From positions 1 to 34,381 of the forward strand of contig JAGBHC010000032.1 in assembly GCA_017935625.1 (NCBI GenBank): DNA of 34,381 bases. The letters run 5' to 3'. This DNA comes from Rikenellaceae bacterium. GTDB lineage: Bacteria; Bacteroidota; Bacteroidia; Bacteroidales; Rikenellaceae. The stretch's first letter is position 1. The number at the start of each line of letters is the position of its first letter. A program made the translations under genes and the position numbers. Positions 8,163-15,916 of the stretch are shown here, one piece after another. The notes beneath the pieces were generated by a model. It made no database searches. It was not told where the DNA came from and saw only the letters and a list, made by a program, of their open reading frames with translations.

Positions 8163-9491
8163 TTAGGGAAGGCGGACTACTCTCAGCTCCGAAGCCGCAG
8201 GCAGCTCGCCCTCGGGCTCCAGGTCGCGGTTGGGCGGCAGGCTCTCCCAGCGGAGAACGTACCCGCCGTCGCCGGCATCCCCCACCACATTGACCGTCAT
8301 GCCCGGCTCCGGCCGTTCGGGACGGGTCACCCAGGCCGGATAGAGCGGCGAGGCCGGACGCTCCCCGAGCGGAGCGAGGGTCGCGGCATCGGCCGTGGCC
8401 TCGGCGCTCCGGCTCTCGCCCGTAGCGGGGTCGTAGCGACGATAGCCCAGCGTCAGCCGTCCGTCGGCCGCCACGCGCGGCCGGTCGATGAGCAGCTCAT
8501 TGACGATGGTGCCGTTGCCCTTGAAGTCCCAGCGCCACGCCCAGTCGGTCAGGCGCTGCGTATGCCACGCCCCGTCTTCGGCGCGGGCCACGTAGAGCTG
8601 GGTGTATCCCCGCTCGTCGTATTTGTGGTAGCCCACCACGGGCCGGTTTTCGGCGTCGAAACCCAGCTCGATGCCGATATTAATCAATCCTCCGCCGTTC
8701 TGCGCGGCATCCACCGTCAGCCCCTCCGTAAGCGAGGTGATGGGCAGCGGAACCGGCGTGCCGGAGAGGCTCTCCCAGTGTATCAGGTCGCGGCTGCGGG
8801 CATAGGAGAGGTCGTGGTTGGTGGAGCAGTCGGGCGTGTCGCGCCACACCCAAATCAGATGAAACCAGCCGTCGGGCCCCATCGCAGGGCCGCGCATGTA
8901 GGCGTTCATCAACCCCCGGCCGTCGGTCAGCGGCTCGTCCAGCAGGCGGCGCCACACGCCGTCGGGACCGAGGATGTTGTATATTTCGTTGCCGTTTCCG
9001 CTGCCGCCGCTGCGGTAGTGGAAGACCAGGCGTCCGTCCGCCAGCGGCATGAAGGCGGGATAGGTGGTCATCCGCTCGTCGCTGCCGGTCATCGACTCCA
9101 CCCGCTCGAGGGTCGCCACGTCGCCCGTGGCATCGCTGCGGAAATAGACCAGCGGCGAGACGTGCATGTTGCCCGAGACATGGAGCACCCCCTGTCCGTC
9201 GCGGCACATGGCGATGGAGTTGTGGCTGTCCCAGCCCACCCGTTCGTCGAGCGTGCGGCGGTGCCACGCTCCGTCGGGCAACCGGCGCGAAGCGACGGTC
9301 ATGCGGTGCAGCGAATCGTAATAGGCCACGTATTGGGTATCGCCGGCGGTGTAGAGCGCCGGATTGACGGGAAAGGCCGAGGGAACGTAGTCCACCGTCA
9401 CGCCCCGGTCGCCGTCCCCGGGCGACGAAACGCATCCGGCGGCGAGAATCGCCAGCAGGAGCGACATGAAACGGAATGCGGAATGATACAT
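8163..9491 (-). CDS. BNR_4 seven-bladed propeller lipoprotein, putative polysaccharide lyase (PL24/25/42-like)
   Basis: A 442-residue lipoprotein with lipobox LAAGC (Cys20). The sequence follows the BNR_4 propeller pattern: DTQYVAYYDSLHRMTVASR, GWDSHNSIAMCRDGQGVLH, HVSGNMHVSPLVYFRS, TYPAFMPLADGRLVFHYRSG, HLIWVWRDTPDCSTNHDLSYARS and a late RWDFKGNGTIVNELLIDRPR. The conserved His/Asn pairs (DSHN, SGNMH) are those used as catalytic residues in ulvan lyases of PL24/25 and in rhamnose-glucuronate lyases of PL42; assignment among these is not possible by eye. It is the first gene of a leftward operon with a GH88 hydrolase and a GH154-type protein, which supports a lyase making unsaturated uronate ends. 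A matching promoter lies immediately upstream. An inactive binding protein is the alternative. Confidence 0.75.
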   Translation of the reverse strand: MYHSAFRFMSLLLAILAAGCVSSPGDGDRGVTVDYVPSAFPVNPALYTAGDTQYVAYYDSLHRMTVASRRLPDGAWHRRTLDERVGWDSHNSIAMCRDGQGVLHVSGNMHVSPLVYFRSDATGDVATLERVESMTGSDERMTTYPAFMPLADGRLVFHYRSGGSGNGNEIYNILGPDGVWRRLLDEPLTDGRGLMNAYMRGPAMGPDGWFHLIWVWRDTPDCSTNHDLSYARSRDLIHWESLSGTPVPLPITSLTEGLTVDAAQNGGGLINIGIELGFDAENRPVVGYHKYDERGYTQLYVARAEDGAWHTQRLTDWAWRWDFKGNGTIVNELLIDRPRVAADGRLTLGYRRYDPATGESRSAEATADAATLAPLGERPASPLYPAWVTRPERPEPGMTVNVVGDAGDGGYVLRWESLPPNRDLEPEGELPAASELRVVRLP

Positions 9492-9514
9492 CGGGTCGGT
9501 AGTTTTAGATGCTG

Positions 9515-9545
9515 CAAGATAGTGAAAAAGCCCTGTTTTTACAAA
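9515..9545 (-). promoter_or_regulatory. Promoter of the lyase-GH88-GH154 operon
   Basis: On the minus strand TTTG (9545-9542), 20 bp, then TATCTTG (9521-9515), one mismatch from TAnnTTTG. The predicted leader is under 25 nt to the ATG at 9491. Confidence 0.6.
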
Positions 9546-9650
9546 TTTCCGGACTATTTTCGCCGCAGTTCCCCGCCCCGCAGCCGCAAGCAGGCCCCCT
9601 CAAAAACACCTACCGGAAGACGGGATACTCCGCAGCCAAGAGGCCCCGGC

Positions 9651-9870
9651 ATTCCCCCCCCCGGCGAGCACACCTTCTGTCCCCGCGAGCTCGCCGGCCG
9701 CCGGCTACCCCAAAATTCCCCGGCGAACGAGGAGCCCCGACAAGCCGGCCCTCCATTTCCCGACCGCCAACAATGCCCCTACGAACCAAGCACTCCGGGC
9801 ATCGCGGACACCCTCCCCCCCGCGAGCTCGCCGGCCGCCCCCATATTCCCCGACGGACCGAGCGCCCGCC
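9651..9870. repeat. Imperfect direct duplication in an intergenic region, offset about 137 bp
   Basis: The 22-mer starting CCCCGCGAGCTCGCC is identical at 9681-9702 and 9818-9839. The similarity continues downstream (ATTCCCCGGCGAACGAGGAGC against ATTCCCCGACGGACCGAGCG) with small changes. A nine-C run (9654-9662) lies just before the first copy. Origin unknown. Confidence 0.6.
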
Positions 9871-9886
9871 CCCGTTCCACGACGAA

Positions 9887-9914
9887 CGAGGGCGCCCCAT
9901 GCGGAGCGCCCTCG
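9887..9914 (-). terminator. Hairpin behind the 9937-11544 gene
   Basis: CGAGGGCGC (9887-9895) pairs with GCGCCCTCG (9906-9914), 23 bp past the stop codon. It lacks a T tract, so termination is likely but not certain. Confidence 0.5.
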
Positions 9915-9936
9915 CGAAAGGGCCGGGAAGGCCCGT

Positions 9937-11544
9937 CTACTTTTTGATTTCCTGAATCTTGGCTTCGGGAACTTCGATATCTTTCATGCCGTCCACATCC
10001 ACGGCCGAGAAACCTTTCACGCCGCGCAGCACGAAGAAGGGAGCGTCGGCCGACTTGTCTGCGCTCAGTCCGTTGAATTTGACGCCGTCCACGTCCATCA
10101 GCACCACCACGGGGCGTTTGTCTTCGGCAATGGTCTCGAACTCGACATTGTTCACCTTCAGGTTCACCGCATGGTTCACGTAGAGGCCGTAGGCGGGCAG
10201 AATGCCGACGGTCGCGGGCTCCGGATAGTCGGTCTCACGGTCGGGCACCGCATAGGGGTCGCGCGGCACGATGGGGTCCTTGCGGGTGAAGAAGTTGTTG
10301 ATGAGCTCCTTGGGCTGTTCGGCCGCCTCCTTCATCGAAAGGCCGCCCTTGTACTGGATGTAGATGTTGCTGAGCGTCACATCCTCGATGGGGTGTCCGG
10401 GAATGCCGGCGATAATCGAAGCGTAGCGGCAGTCGGCCTCCTTGACCACCACGTCGGAAATCTTCACGCGGCGGATGATGGCCACCGGAGTGCTCTCCTT
10501 CGGTCCGCGGGCACGGTTGCCCAGACGGATGTATATCGGAGCGTTCTGAATGTCGCGCATGGCGATGTTGCTGATGGTGATATCCTCGATGATGCCGCCG
10601 TCCACGGTCTCCAGCGCCAGTCCGCGGCAATGGTCGAAGACGCAGTTGCTGATGGTGATGTTCTTGAATCCGCCGTTGGACTCGGTGCCGAACTTGATGC
10701 GGCCGGTGGGGCCGTCCTGGTCGGGAGCCTTGGCGATGGTCTTCTTGAAGGTGCCGTCGAGCAGGGTTCCGGGGTCGTAGCCCGACACCTGGCAGTTGGT
10801 GATGGTGACGTTCTCGGTGGGTTTGGCATAGCCCAGACCGTAGGAGCTCTTGAGCACGATGGCATCGTCGTTGAGCGTATTGACGTAGCAGTTGGAGATG
10901 CGGACGTTGGCGCAGCAGTCCACGTCGAAGGCGTCGCGGTTGGTATCCACCTTCAGGTTGTCGAGAGTGAGGTTGTCCACGCCGGTGAGCAGCAGTGCGA
11001 AGTGACCGCATTTGAGCATGCTGATGTCGCGGATGGTGACGTTGTAGCACTCCTTGAGGGCGATGGCCTTGTTGGCCGCCGAGATGCCGTTCATCATCGC
11101 CTGGCCGCGGGTGATGCCCTCGCTGCCGTCGATGAGACCCGCACCCTCGATGGTGATGTCATGCAGGCCGATGCCCCATATCAGCGAGTTCTTCCAGTGG
11201 CTGTGGCCGAAATCCTGATACATGTCGAAGGCATTCTCCTCGGGCAGGTCGTAGGTCTTCTCCTTGGTGGGGACCGCCGCCTTTATCACCGCGCCGTTGT
11301 CGATGCGGAGCGTAATATGGTTTTGCAACCGGATGGAATAGCAGGAGTAGATTCCGGCCGGAAACCACACGGTTCCGCCGCCCGCCTTCACCGCCGCTCC
11401 GATGGCCTCGTTCACGGCATCGCTGTCGATATGCACTCCGTCGCCCTTGGCTCCGAAATCCCTGACATTGTAAACTCCGCCGCTCTGAGCCGACACCCCT
11501 CCGCAGAGAAGAAGCGCAGCAGCGATAGCTAAAAACTTTCTCAT
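9937..11544 (-). CDS. GH28-fold (parallel beta-helix) exported protein with altered active site
   Basis: A 535-residue protein with a signal peptide (MRKFLAIAAALLLCGGVSAQ). The mature start YNVRDFGAKGDG followed by GGGTVWFPAGIYSC is the classic GH28/pectate-lyase-3 entry. Beta-helix coils are visible as repeated NVTI/NITISNC/DITIS strands. It keeps NRDAFDVD (D204, D207) and NDDAIVLKSS (D226, D227), matching two GH28 acidic motifs. Where canonical enzymes have GHG it has PTGRIKFGTES, and where they have RIK it has GLALETVDGG. It may therefore hydrolyse an unusual galacturonic linkage, use another mechanism, or only bind. It is longer than a minimal GH28, with a C-terminal extension around residues 400-535. 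It diverges from the GH2 operon with near-symmetrical promoters, suggesting co-regulation. Confidence 0.82.
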   Translation of the reverse strand: MRKFLAIAAALLLCGGVSAQSGGVYNVRDFGAKGDGVHIDSDAVNEAIGAAVKAGGGTVWFPAGIYSCYSIRLQNHITLRIDNGAVIKAAVPTKEKTYDLPEENAFDMYQDFGHSHWKNSLIWGIGLHDITIEGAGLIDGSEGITRGQAMMNGISAANKAIALKECYNVTIRDISMLKCGHFALLLTGVDNLTLDNLKVDTNRDAFDVDCCANVRISNCYVNTLNDDAIVLKSSYGLGYAKPTENVTITNCQVSGYDPGTLLDGTFKKTIAKAPDQDGPTGRIKFGTESNGGFKNITISNCVFDHCRGLALETVDGGIIEDITISNIAMRDIQNAPIYIRLGNRARGPKESTPVAIIRRVKISDVVVKEADCRYASIIAGIPGHPIEDVTLSNIYIQYKGGLSMKEAAEQPKELINNFFTRKDPIVPRDPYAVPDRETDYPEPATVGILPAYGLYVNHAVNLKVNNVEFETIAEDKRPVVVLMDVDGVKFNGLSADKSADAPFFVLRGVKGFSAVDVDGMKDIEVPEAKIQEIKK

Positions 11545-11618
11545 AGTCCGTTGAATAGTTTGATTAGTGAATGAATAGTGTAAGTCGAAAAAATCGGTTC
11601 ATGACCTTTTTGACAACC

Positions 11619-11650
11619 TAAAGATAGGGGAAAAAGCAAAAAAAACCAAA
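11619..11650 (-). promoter_or_regulatory. Promoter of the 9937-11544 gene, with a palindromic -7 region
   Basis: On the minus strand TTTG (11650-11647), 20 bp, then TATCTTTA (11626-11619), one mismatch at the last base of TAnnTTTG. The -7 element lies within a CCTATCTTTAGG palindrome-like block mirrored at 11676-11687. Confidence 0.55.
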
Positions 11651-11677
11651 TAAAGCGGTTTTTTCACGGAAAAATCC

Positions 11678-11685
11678 TACCTTTA
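11678..11685 (+). promoter_or_regulatory. Possible -7 element for the GH2 operon
   Basis: TACCTTTA inside CCTACCTTTAGG, the mirror image of the leftward promoter element. A -33 TTTG at the right distance is not obvious. If used, transcription begins just before the hairpin at 11692-11727. Low certainty. Confidence 0.4.
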
Positions 11686-11691
11686 GGGTGC

Positions 11692-11727
11692 AAAAAGGCT
11701 GCGGAGAAGGCTTCCGCACGCCTTTTT
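11692..11727 (+). terminator. Terminator-like hairpin in the leader of the GH2 operon
   Basis: AAAAAGGCTGCGGA (11692-11705) pairs with TCCGCACGCCTTTTT (11713-11727) with one bulged base, ending in five Ts. It lies 39 bp before the GH2 start codon at 11766, with no gene end nearby, so it may be an attenuator or a relic. It resembles the other terminators of the window. Confidence 0.6.
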
Positions 11728-11765
11728 CGCACATTTTACGAACCTAAAACAAATTGAACTTCAGA

Positions 11766-14102
11766 ATGAAATTTTTTCCCGGAGAACACTTTCTGCGGGG
11801 TGCGATGTGCATCATAGCATCGGCCCTGTGCCTCGGGCTCTCGGCGCAGGAGCTGCGCGAAGTCCGTCGAATGGACGCCCGGTGGCAGTTCCACTGCGGC
11901 GACATCGAAAACGCCCAGCAGCCCGCGCTCGACGACAGCGGCTGGCAGACCCTCGACCTGCCCCACGACTGGAGCATCGCCGGCCCCTTCCTGGCCGAGA
12001 ACCCCACCGGCCGCGGCGGAGGCTACCTCCCCTCGGGCGTGGTATGGTATCGCAAACACCTCACGCTGCCCGCCTCGGACAAGGGCAAACGCATTCTGGT
12101 GGAATTCGAGGGCATCATGGAGAACGGAGCGGTGTGGGTGAACGGCCAGCCGGTCGGCTCCCGCCCCTACGGCTACACCGCCTCGCTCTACGACATCACC
12201 GACAAAGTGAACTTCGGCAAGGAGAATATCATCGCCGTCAAGGCCGACACCTCCGCCCAGCCCGCCTCGCGCTGGTACACCGGCGGGGGAATCTACCGCC
12301 ACGTGAACCTCATCAAGACCTCGCCCCTGCACCTCGACCACTGGGGCGTGTTCATCCATACGCCCGAAGTGAGCGCCGAAAAGGCCGTGGTGAAGATTCA
12401 GGCCCGGGTGGTGAACGACGGCCGCAGCGCCGCACAGGCCGCCGTGCAGACCACGCTCACCGCACCCGACGGCAGACGCTACGTCTCGCAGAAGAAGCAG
12501 GTGAAGGTGGAGGCGGGAGCCGATGCCGAATGCACGCTCACCGTCGAGGTGGACAAACCCATGCTCTGGGACACCGAAACGCCCCACCTCTACTCCGCCC
12601 GCACCGAGGTTTCGGTTTCGGGCAAACCGACCGACGACCGCATACATAATATAGGTATAAGAGACATCCGCTGGGAGCCCGCCACGGGTTTCTGGCTCAA
12701 CGGCCGCAACCTGAAGCTCAAGGGCGTCTGCATGCACCACGAAGCGGGTCCGCTGGGCGCCGCCGTGCCCCAGTCGGCCTGGGAGCGCCGCATCCAGCGC
12801 ATCAAGGAGATAGGCAGCAATGCCATCCGCACGGCCCACAACCCCATGGACCAGTCGTTCCTCGACGCCTGCGACAAGCTGGGCGTGCTGGTGATGTGCG
12901 AATATTTCGACTGCTGGCGCCTGCCCAAGAATCCGCACGACTATGCACGGGCGTTCGACGAGTGGTGGCAGCGCGATGTGACCGACATCGTCATCCGCGA
13001 CCGCAACCACCCCTGCGTGGTCATCCGCAGCATGGGCAACGAAATCCGCGACGACCAGACCACCGAAGAGGGATTCAACACCCTGCGCGGACTGCGCGAT
13101 TTGACCCACAGCCTCGACCCCACGCGCCCCGTCACCATGGCGCTCTTCCGCCCCAACGTGATGAAGCTCTACGATAACGGCTTCGCCGACCTGCTCGACG
13201 TGGTAGGCCAGAACTACCGCGAGAACGAACTGGTGGCCGCACACGTCCAGAACCCCGGCCGCATCGTCATCGGAACCGAGAACCGCCCCGACCGCGACCG
13301 CTGGCTGGTGCTGCGCGACTCCTCCTTCATGTCGGGCCAGTTCATCTGGGCGGGATTCGACTACCTCGGCGAGTCGCAATGGCCCGCCGTGTCGCTCGGA
13401 ACCCGCTGTCCGTTCGACCGCAACGCCCTCTACAAACCCAAGGCGTGGGAGTTGCAGAGCTGGTGGAGCGACCAGCCGATGGTGCACATCGTGCGTCACG
13501 CCGGCAACAACGGCGAAGGGGCGTTCACCGATGACTGGACCCCGGTGGACTTCGGCTACGACCAGGCCGTAGTGGTGGTATACAGCAACTGCGAAGAGGT
13601 GGAACTCTTCCTCAACGGCGTCTCGCAGGGCGTGCGCAAAGTGGGCGCCGATGCCGCCCCGTGCCGCTGGGAGATGGACTTCGTGGCCGGAACCCTGCGT
13701 GCCGTGGGCCGCAAGGGCGGCGTGGAGGTCGCCTCGCAGGAGTGCCGCACCGCCGGCGAACCCGCCAGGGTGGAGCTCAAGGCCAAACGCAACACGATTG
13801 CCGACACGTGGGACGACGTGGTCTATCTGGTAGCCACCGTCACCGACAGCGAGGGTACGCGCTGCCCCAACGGCGACTACCGGCTCGATTTCAGCGTCGA
13901 GGGTCCGGGCCGGCTGGTGGGCCTCGACAACGGCAACCTGCAGACCCACGAATCGTTCTCCCAGTCGCACTACACCACCTACAAGGGCCGCGTAGTGGCC
14001 ATCGTGCGCGCCACGGCTTCCGAGGGCGACATCACCGTCAAAGTCTCCGGCGAGGGCCTCGGCTCCTCGCAGGCCACCCTGAAAATAACCGATAACCAAT
14101 AA
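11766..14102 (+). CDS. GH2 family beta-galactosidase-type glycosidase with DUF4982 and C-terminal GH2 domain
   Basis: A 778-residue exported enzyme. The ATG at 11766 is chosen over an upstream TTG; the N-terminus has an export signal ending near LGLSAQ. The order is a sugar-binding jelly roll (WQFHCGD through YGYTASLYDIT, residues about 30-190), an immunoglobulin-like domain (about 200-290), a TIM barrel (about 295-560) with LKGVCMHHEAGPLG, NAIRTAHNP, acid/base E426 in SMGNEIRDD and nucleophile candidate E505 in VIGTEN, then a DUF4982-like segment (VVVVYSNCEEVELFLNGVSQG) and a C-terminal GH2_C5-like domain. Family members of this architecture are mostly beta-galactosidases, but related ones are glucuronidases or galacturonidases, so the substrate is not certain. 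It is the first gene of a three-gene operon: the GH35-like gene follows after 13 bp. Confidence 0.88.
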   Translation: MKFFPGEHFLRGAMCIIASALCLGLSAQELREVRRMDARWQFHCGDIENAQQPALDDSGWQTLDLPHDWSIAGPFLAENPTGRGGGYLPSGVVWYRKHLTLPASDKGKRILVEFEGIMENGAVWVNGQPVGSRPYGYTASLYDITDKVNFGKENIIAVKADTSAQPASRWYTGGGIYRHVNLIKTSPLHLDHWGVFIHTPEVSAEKAVVKIQARVVNDGRSAAQAAVQTTLTAPDGRRYVSQKKQVKVEAGADAECTLTVEVDKPMLWDTETPHLYSARTEVSVSGKPTDDRIHNIGIRDIRWEPATGFWLNGRNLKLKGVCMHHEAGPLGAAVPQSAWERRIQRIKEIGSNAIRTAHNPMDQSFLDACDKLGVLVMCEYFDCWRLPKNPHDYARAFDEWWQRDVTDIVIRDRNHPCVVIRSMGNEIRDDQTTEEGFNTLRGLRDLTHSLDPTRPVTMALFRPNVMKLYDNGFADLLDVVGQNYRENELVAAHVQNPGRIVIGTENRPDRDRWLVLRDSSFMSGQFIWAGFDYLGESQWPAVSLGTRCPFDRNALYKPKAWELQSWWSDQPMVHIVRHAGNNGEGAFTDDWTPVDFGYDQAVVVVYSNCEEVELFLNGVSQGVRKVGADAAPCRWEMDFVAGTLRAVGRKGGVEVASQECRTAGEPARVELKAKRNTIADTWDDVVYLVATVTDSEGTRCPNGDYRLDFSVEGPGRLVGLDNGNLQTHESFSQSHYTTYKGRVVAIVRATASEGDITVKVSGEGLGSSQATLKITDNQ

Positions 14103-14115
14103 ACTACTCCTATTT

Positions 14116-15828
14116 ATGAAAAACCTTTTCATCACCACGCTGCTCGCAGGCTCGCTCTGCCTGCTGGCAGGCTGCGGCGCTCCCGAAAAACCCGCCGCCA
14201 CCGCTCCCGCACCGGGAGAGATTCCCCATCTCGAAAAACGGGGCGAGACGACCCAGCTCATCGTGCACGGCAAACCGCACCTGGTCCTGGGCGGCGAGCT
14301 GCGCAACTCCACCTCCTCGCACAAGGACTACCTGCTGCCCAAGCTCGAGATAGCCCGGCAGGGAGGACTCAACACCGTGCTGGCCGTCATCACCTGGGAG
14401 CAGATTGAACCCCAGGAGGGCGTGTTCGACTTCACCACCGTGGACGACCTGGTGCAGGGTGCACGCGAGAACGACCTCAAACTGGTCATCCTCTGGTTCG
14501 GCAGCTGGAAGAACGGCATCACCAGCTACGTGCCCCAGTGGGTGAAGAACGACCAGAAGCGCTTCCCCCTCATCGAGACCAAAGAGGGACACCGCCTGCC
14601 GATTCTCTCCACCGTCGTCGAGCAGAACTGGAAGGCCGACGCCAAGGCCTATGCGGCCATGATGCGTCACCTCAAGGAGATTGACGGCACGGAGAACACC
14701 GTGGTGATGATACAGGTGGAGAACGAAGTGGGCCTGCACGGCGACACCCGCGACTATCTGCCCGCAGCCGTGGAGCTCTTCAACGCCCCCGTACCCGAGC
14801 AGCTGATGAGCTACCTGGTCGAGCACAAGGAGAGCCTGCTGCCCGAACTCCGCAAAGCCTGGGACGCAGCCGGCGGACGCACCTCCGGCACCTGGAACGA
14901 GGTGTTCGGCAAAGGCGACTACACCGACGAGCTCTTCATGGCCTGGAACTATTCGCGCTACCTGAACGAAGTGGCCGCCGCCGGCAAGGCCGAATACGCG
15001 CTGCCCACCTTCGTGAACGCATGGATTGTCCAGCCCGAAGACCGCCATCCGGGCGACTACCCCTCGGGCGGCCCGCAGGCCCAGAACCACGACATCTGGC
15101 GTGCCGGAGCCCCCAACATCGACATCCTCTCTCCGGATATCTACCTGAGCGACTTCCCCGGCATCCTCGACATGTACTCGCGCGGCGGCAACCCCGTCTT
15201 CGTGCCTGAATCCAAGGCCTATGCCGGCGGCGCGGCCAACGCCACCTACGCCCTGGCCGAGCGTCATGCCATCGGCTACTCGCCCTTCGCCATCGAGCAC
15301 TACCTCGACGACCCCGAGAACAATCCTCTCAGCCAGCTCTACCGCGCGCTGGGCACCTTCACCGACCGCATCGCAGCCCACCAGGCCGCCGGAACCATCC
15401 GCGGAGCCTGGCTCAAGGCCGAGAATCCCGTCCGTCCCAAACAGACCGTCTCGCTGGGCGACTACGACGTGGAGTTCTCGCTCATCACCGTCAAGCAGTC
15501 GGGCGCGGTGAACCTGGTCGGATACCAGACCACCGAGGGCTACGGCCTGATTATGCAGGAGGGCCCGGGCGAATACATCGTCATGGGCAGCAACGTGCAG
15601 GTGGTGTTCCGTCCCAAAGACGGCTCGCTGGCCGGACTGGCCAAAGTCGAGGAGGGCTGGTTCGAGGCCGACGGCCAGTGGCACGGCCAGCGCTGGCTCA
15701 ACGGCGACGAGGTGCAGCTCCGCTACGACCTGAAGAAGGCCGAAAGCGAAGGCCTCTCGGGTGCCGGCCTGCGCTTCCGCGGCATCACCCCCGCATTCCA
15801 GCGCGTATGGCTCTACAATTACAGATAA
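14116..15828 (+). CDS. GH35-like beta-galactosidase lipoprotein (DUF5597 C-terminal domain)
   Basis: A 570-residue lipoprotein with lipobox CLLAGCG (Cys20). The barrel shows features of clan A enzymes: FLVL-like entry LVLGGELRNST, NTVLAVITWEQIEPQEGVFDF (the family's entry motif), acid/base E204 in QVENEVG and nucleophile candidate E365 in VFVPESKA. The region after residue about 430 (YDVEFSLITVKQSGAVNLVGY, YIVMGSNVQVVF, RGITPAFQRVWLYNY) matches the DUF5597 C-terminal domain that accompanies GH35/GH42-like proteins in Bacteroidetes and Caulobacter. Likely a beta-galactosidase acting at non-reducing ends; the substrate is inferred only. It lies 13 bp behind the GH2 gene, clearly the same operon. 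Anchoring in a membrane together with the secreted GH2 suggests cooperation on the same glycan. Confidence 0.85.
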   Translation: MKNLFITTLLAGSLCLLAGCGAPEKPAATAPAPGEIPHLEKRGETTQLIVHGKPHLVLGGELRNSTSSHKDYLLPKLEIARQGGLNTVLAVITWEQIEPQEGVFDFTTVDDLVQGARENDLKLVILWFGSWKNGITSYVPQWVKNDQKRFPLIETKEGHRLPILSTVVEQNWKADAKAYAAMMRHLKEIDGTENTVVMIQVENEVGLHGDTRDYLPAAVELFNAPVPEQLMSYLVEHKESLLPELRKAWDAAGGRTSGTWNEVFGKGDYTDELFMAWNYSRYLNEVAAAGKAEYALPTFVNAWIVQPEDRHPGDYPSGGPQAQNHDIWRAGAPNIDILSPDIYLSDFPGILDMYSRGGNPVFVPESKAYAGGAANATYALAERHAIGYSPFAIEHYLDDPENNPLSQLYRALGTFTDRIAAHQAAGTIRGAWLKAENPVRPKQTVSLGDYDVEFSLITVKQSGAVNLVGYQTTEGYGLIMQEGPGEYIVMGSNVQVVFRPKDGSLAGLAKVEEGWFEADGQWHGQRWLNGDEVQLRYDLKKAESEGLSGAGLRFRGITPAFQRVWLYNYR

Positions 15829-15846
15829 ACCGCGACTGCGGACTCT

Positions 15847-15877
15847 CCGGCGGGACCAGGCACGGGACTCCCGCCGG
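15847..15877 (+). other. Intra-operon hairpin between the GH35-like and CBM9-like genes
   Basis: CCGGCGGGA and TCCCGCCGG form a 9-bp stem without a T tract in the 88-bp gap. It may stabilise mRNA ends or tune expression of the third gene. Confidence 0.45.
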
Positions 15878-15916
15878 AAAGCCGCCGGCGCCCTCATACC
15901 TTAAAATACAGCAAAG

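Larger units (their letters stand above)
9492..9936. other. 445-bp GC-rich intergenic region
   Basis: It separates two leftward genes. It contains the promoter of the lyase operon at its left end (9515-9545), an imperfect duplicated segment (9651-9870) and a GC-rich hairpin near the right end (9887-9914). No credible gene was seen; the open frames are Pro/Arg-rich artefacts. Confidence 0.6.

Noticed and set aside
9654-9662. Nine-C run as a phase-variable element
   Set aside because: It lies mid-intergenic, over 100 bp from any start codon or promoter, so no switching consequence can be argued.
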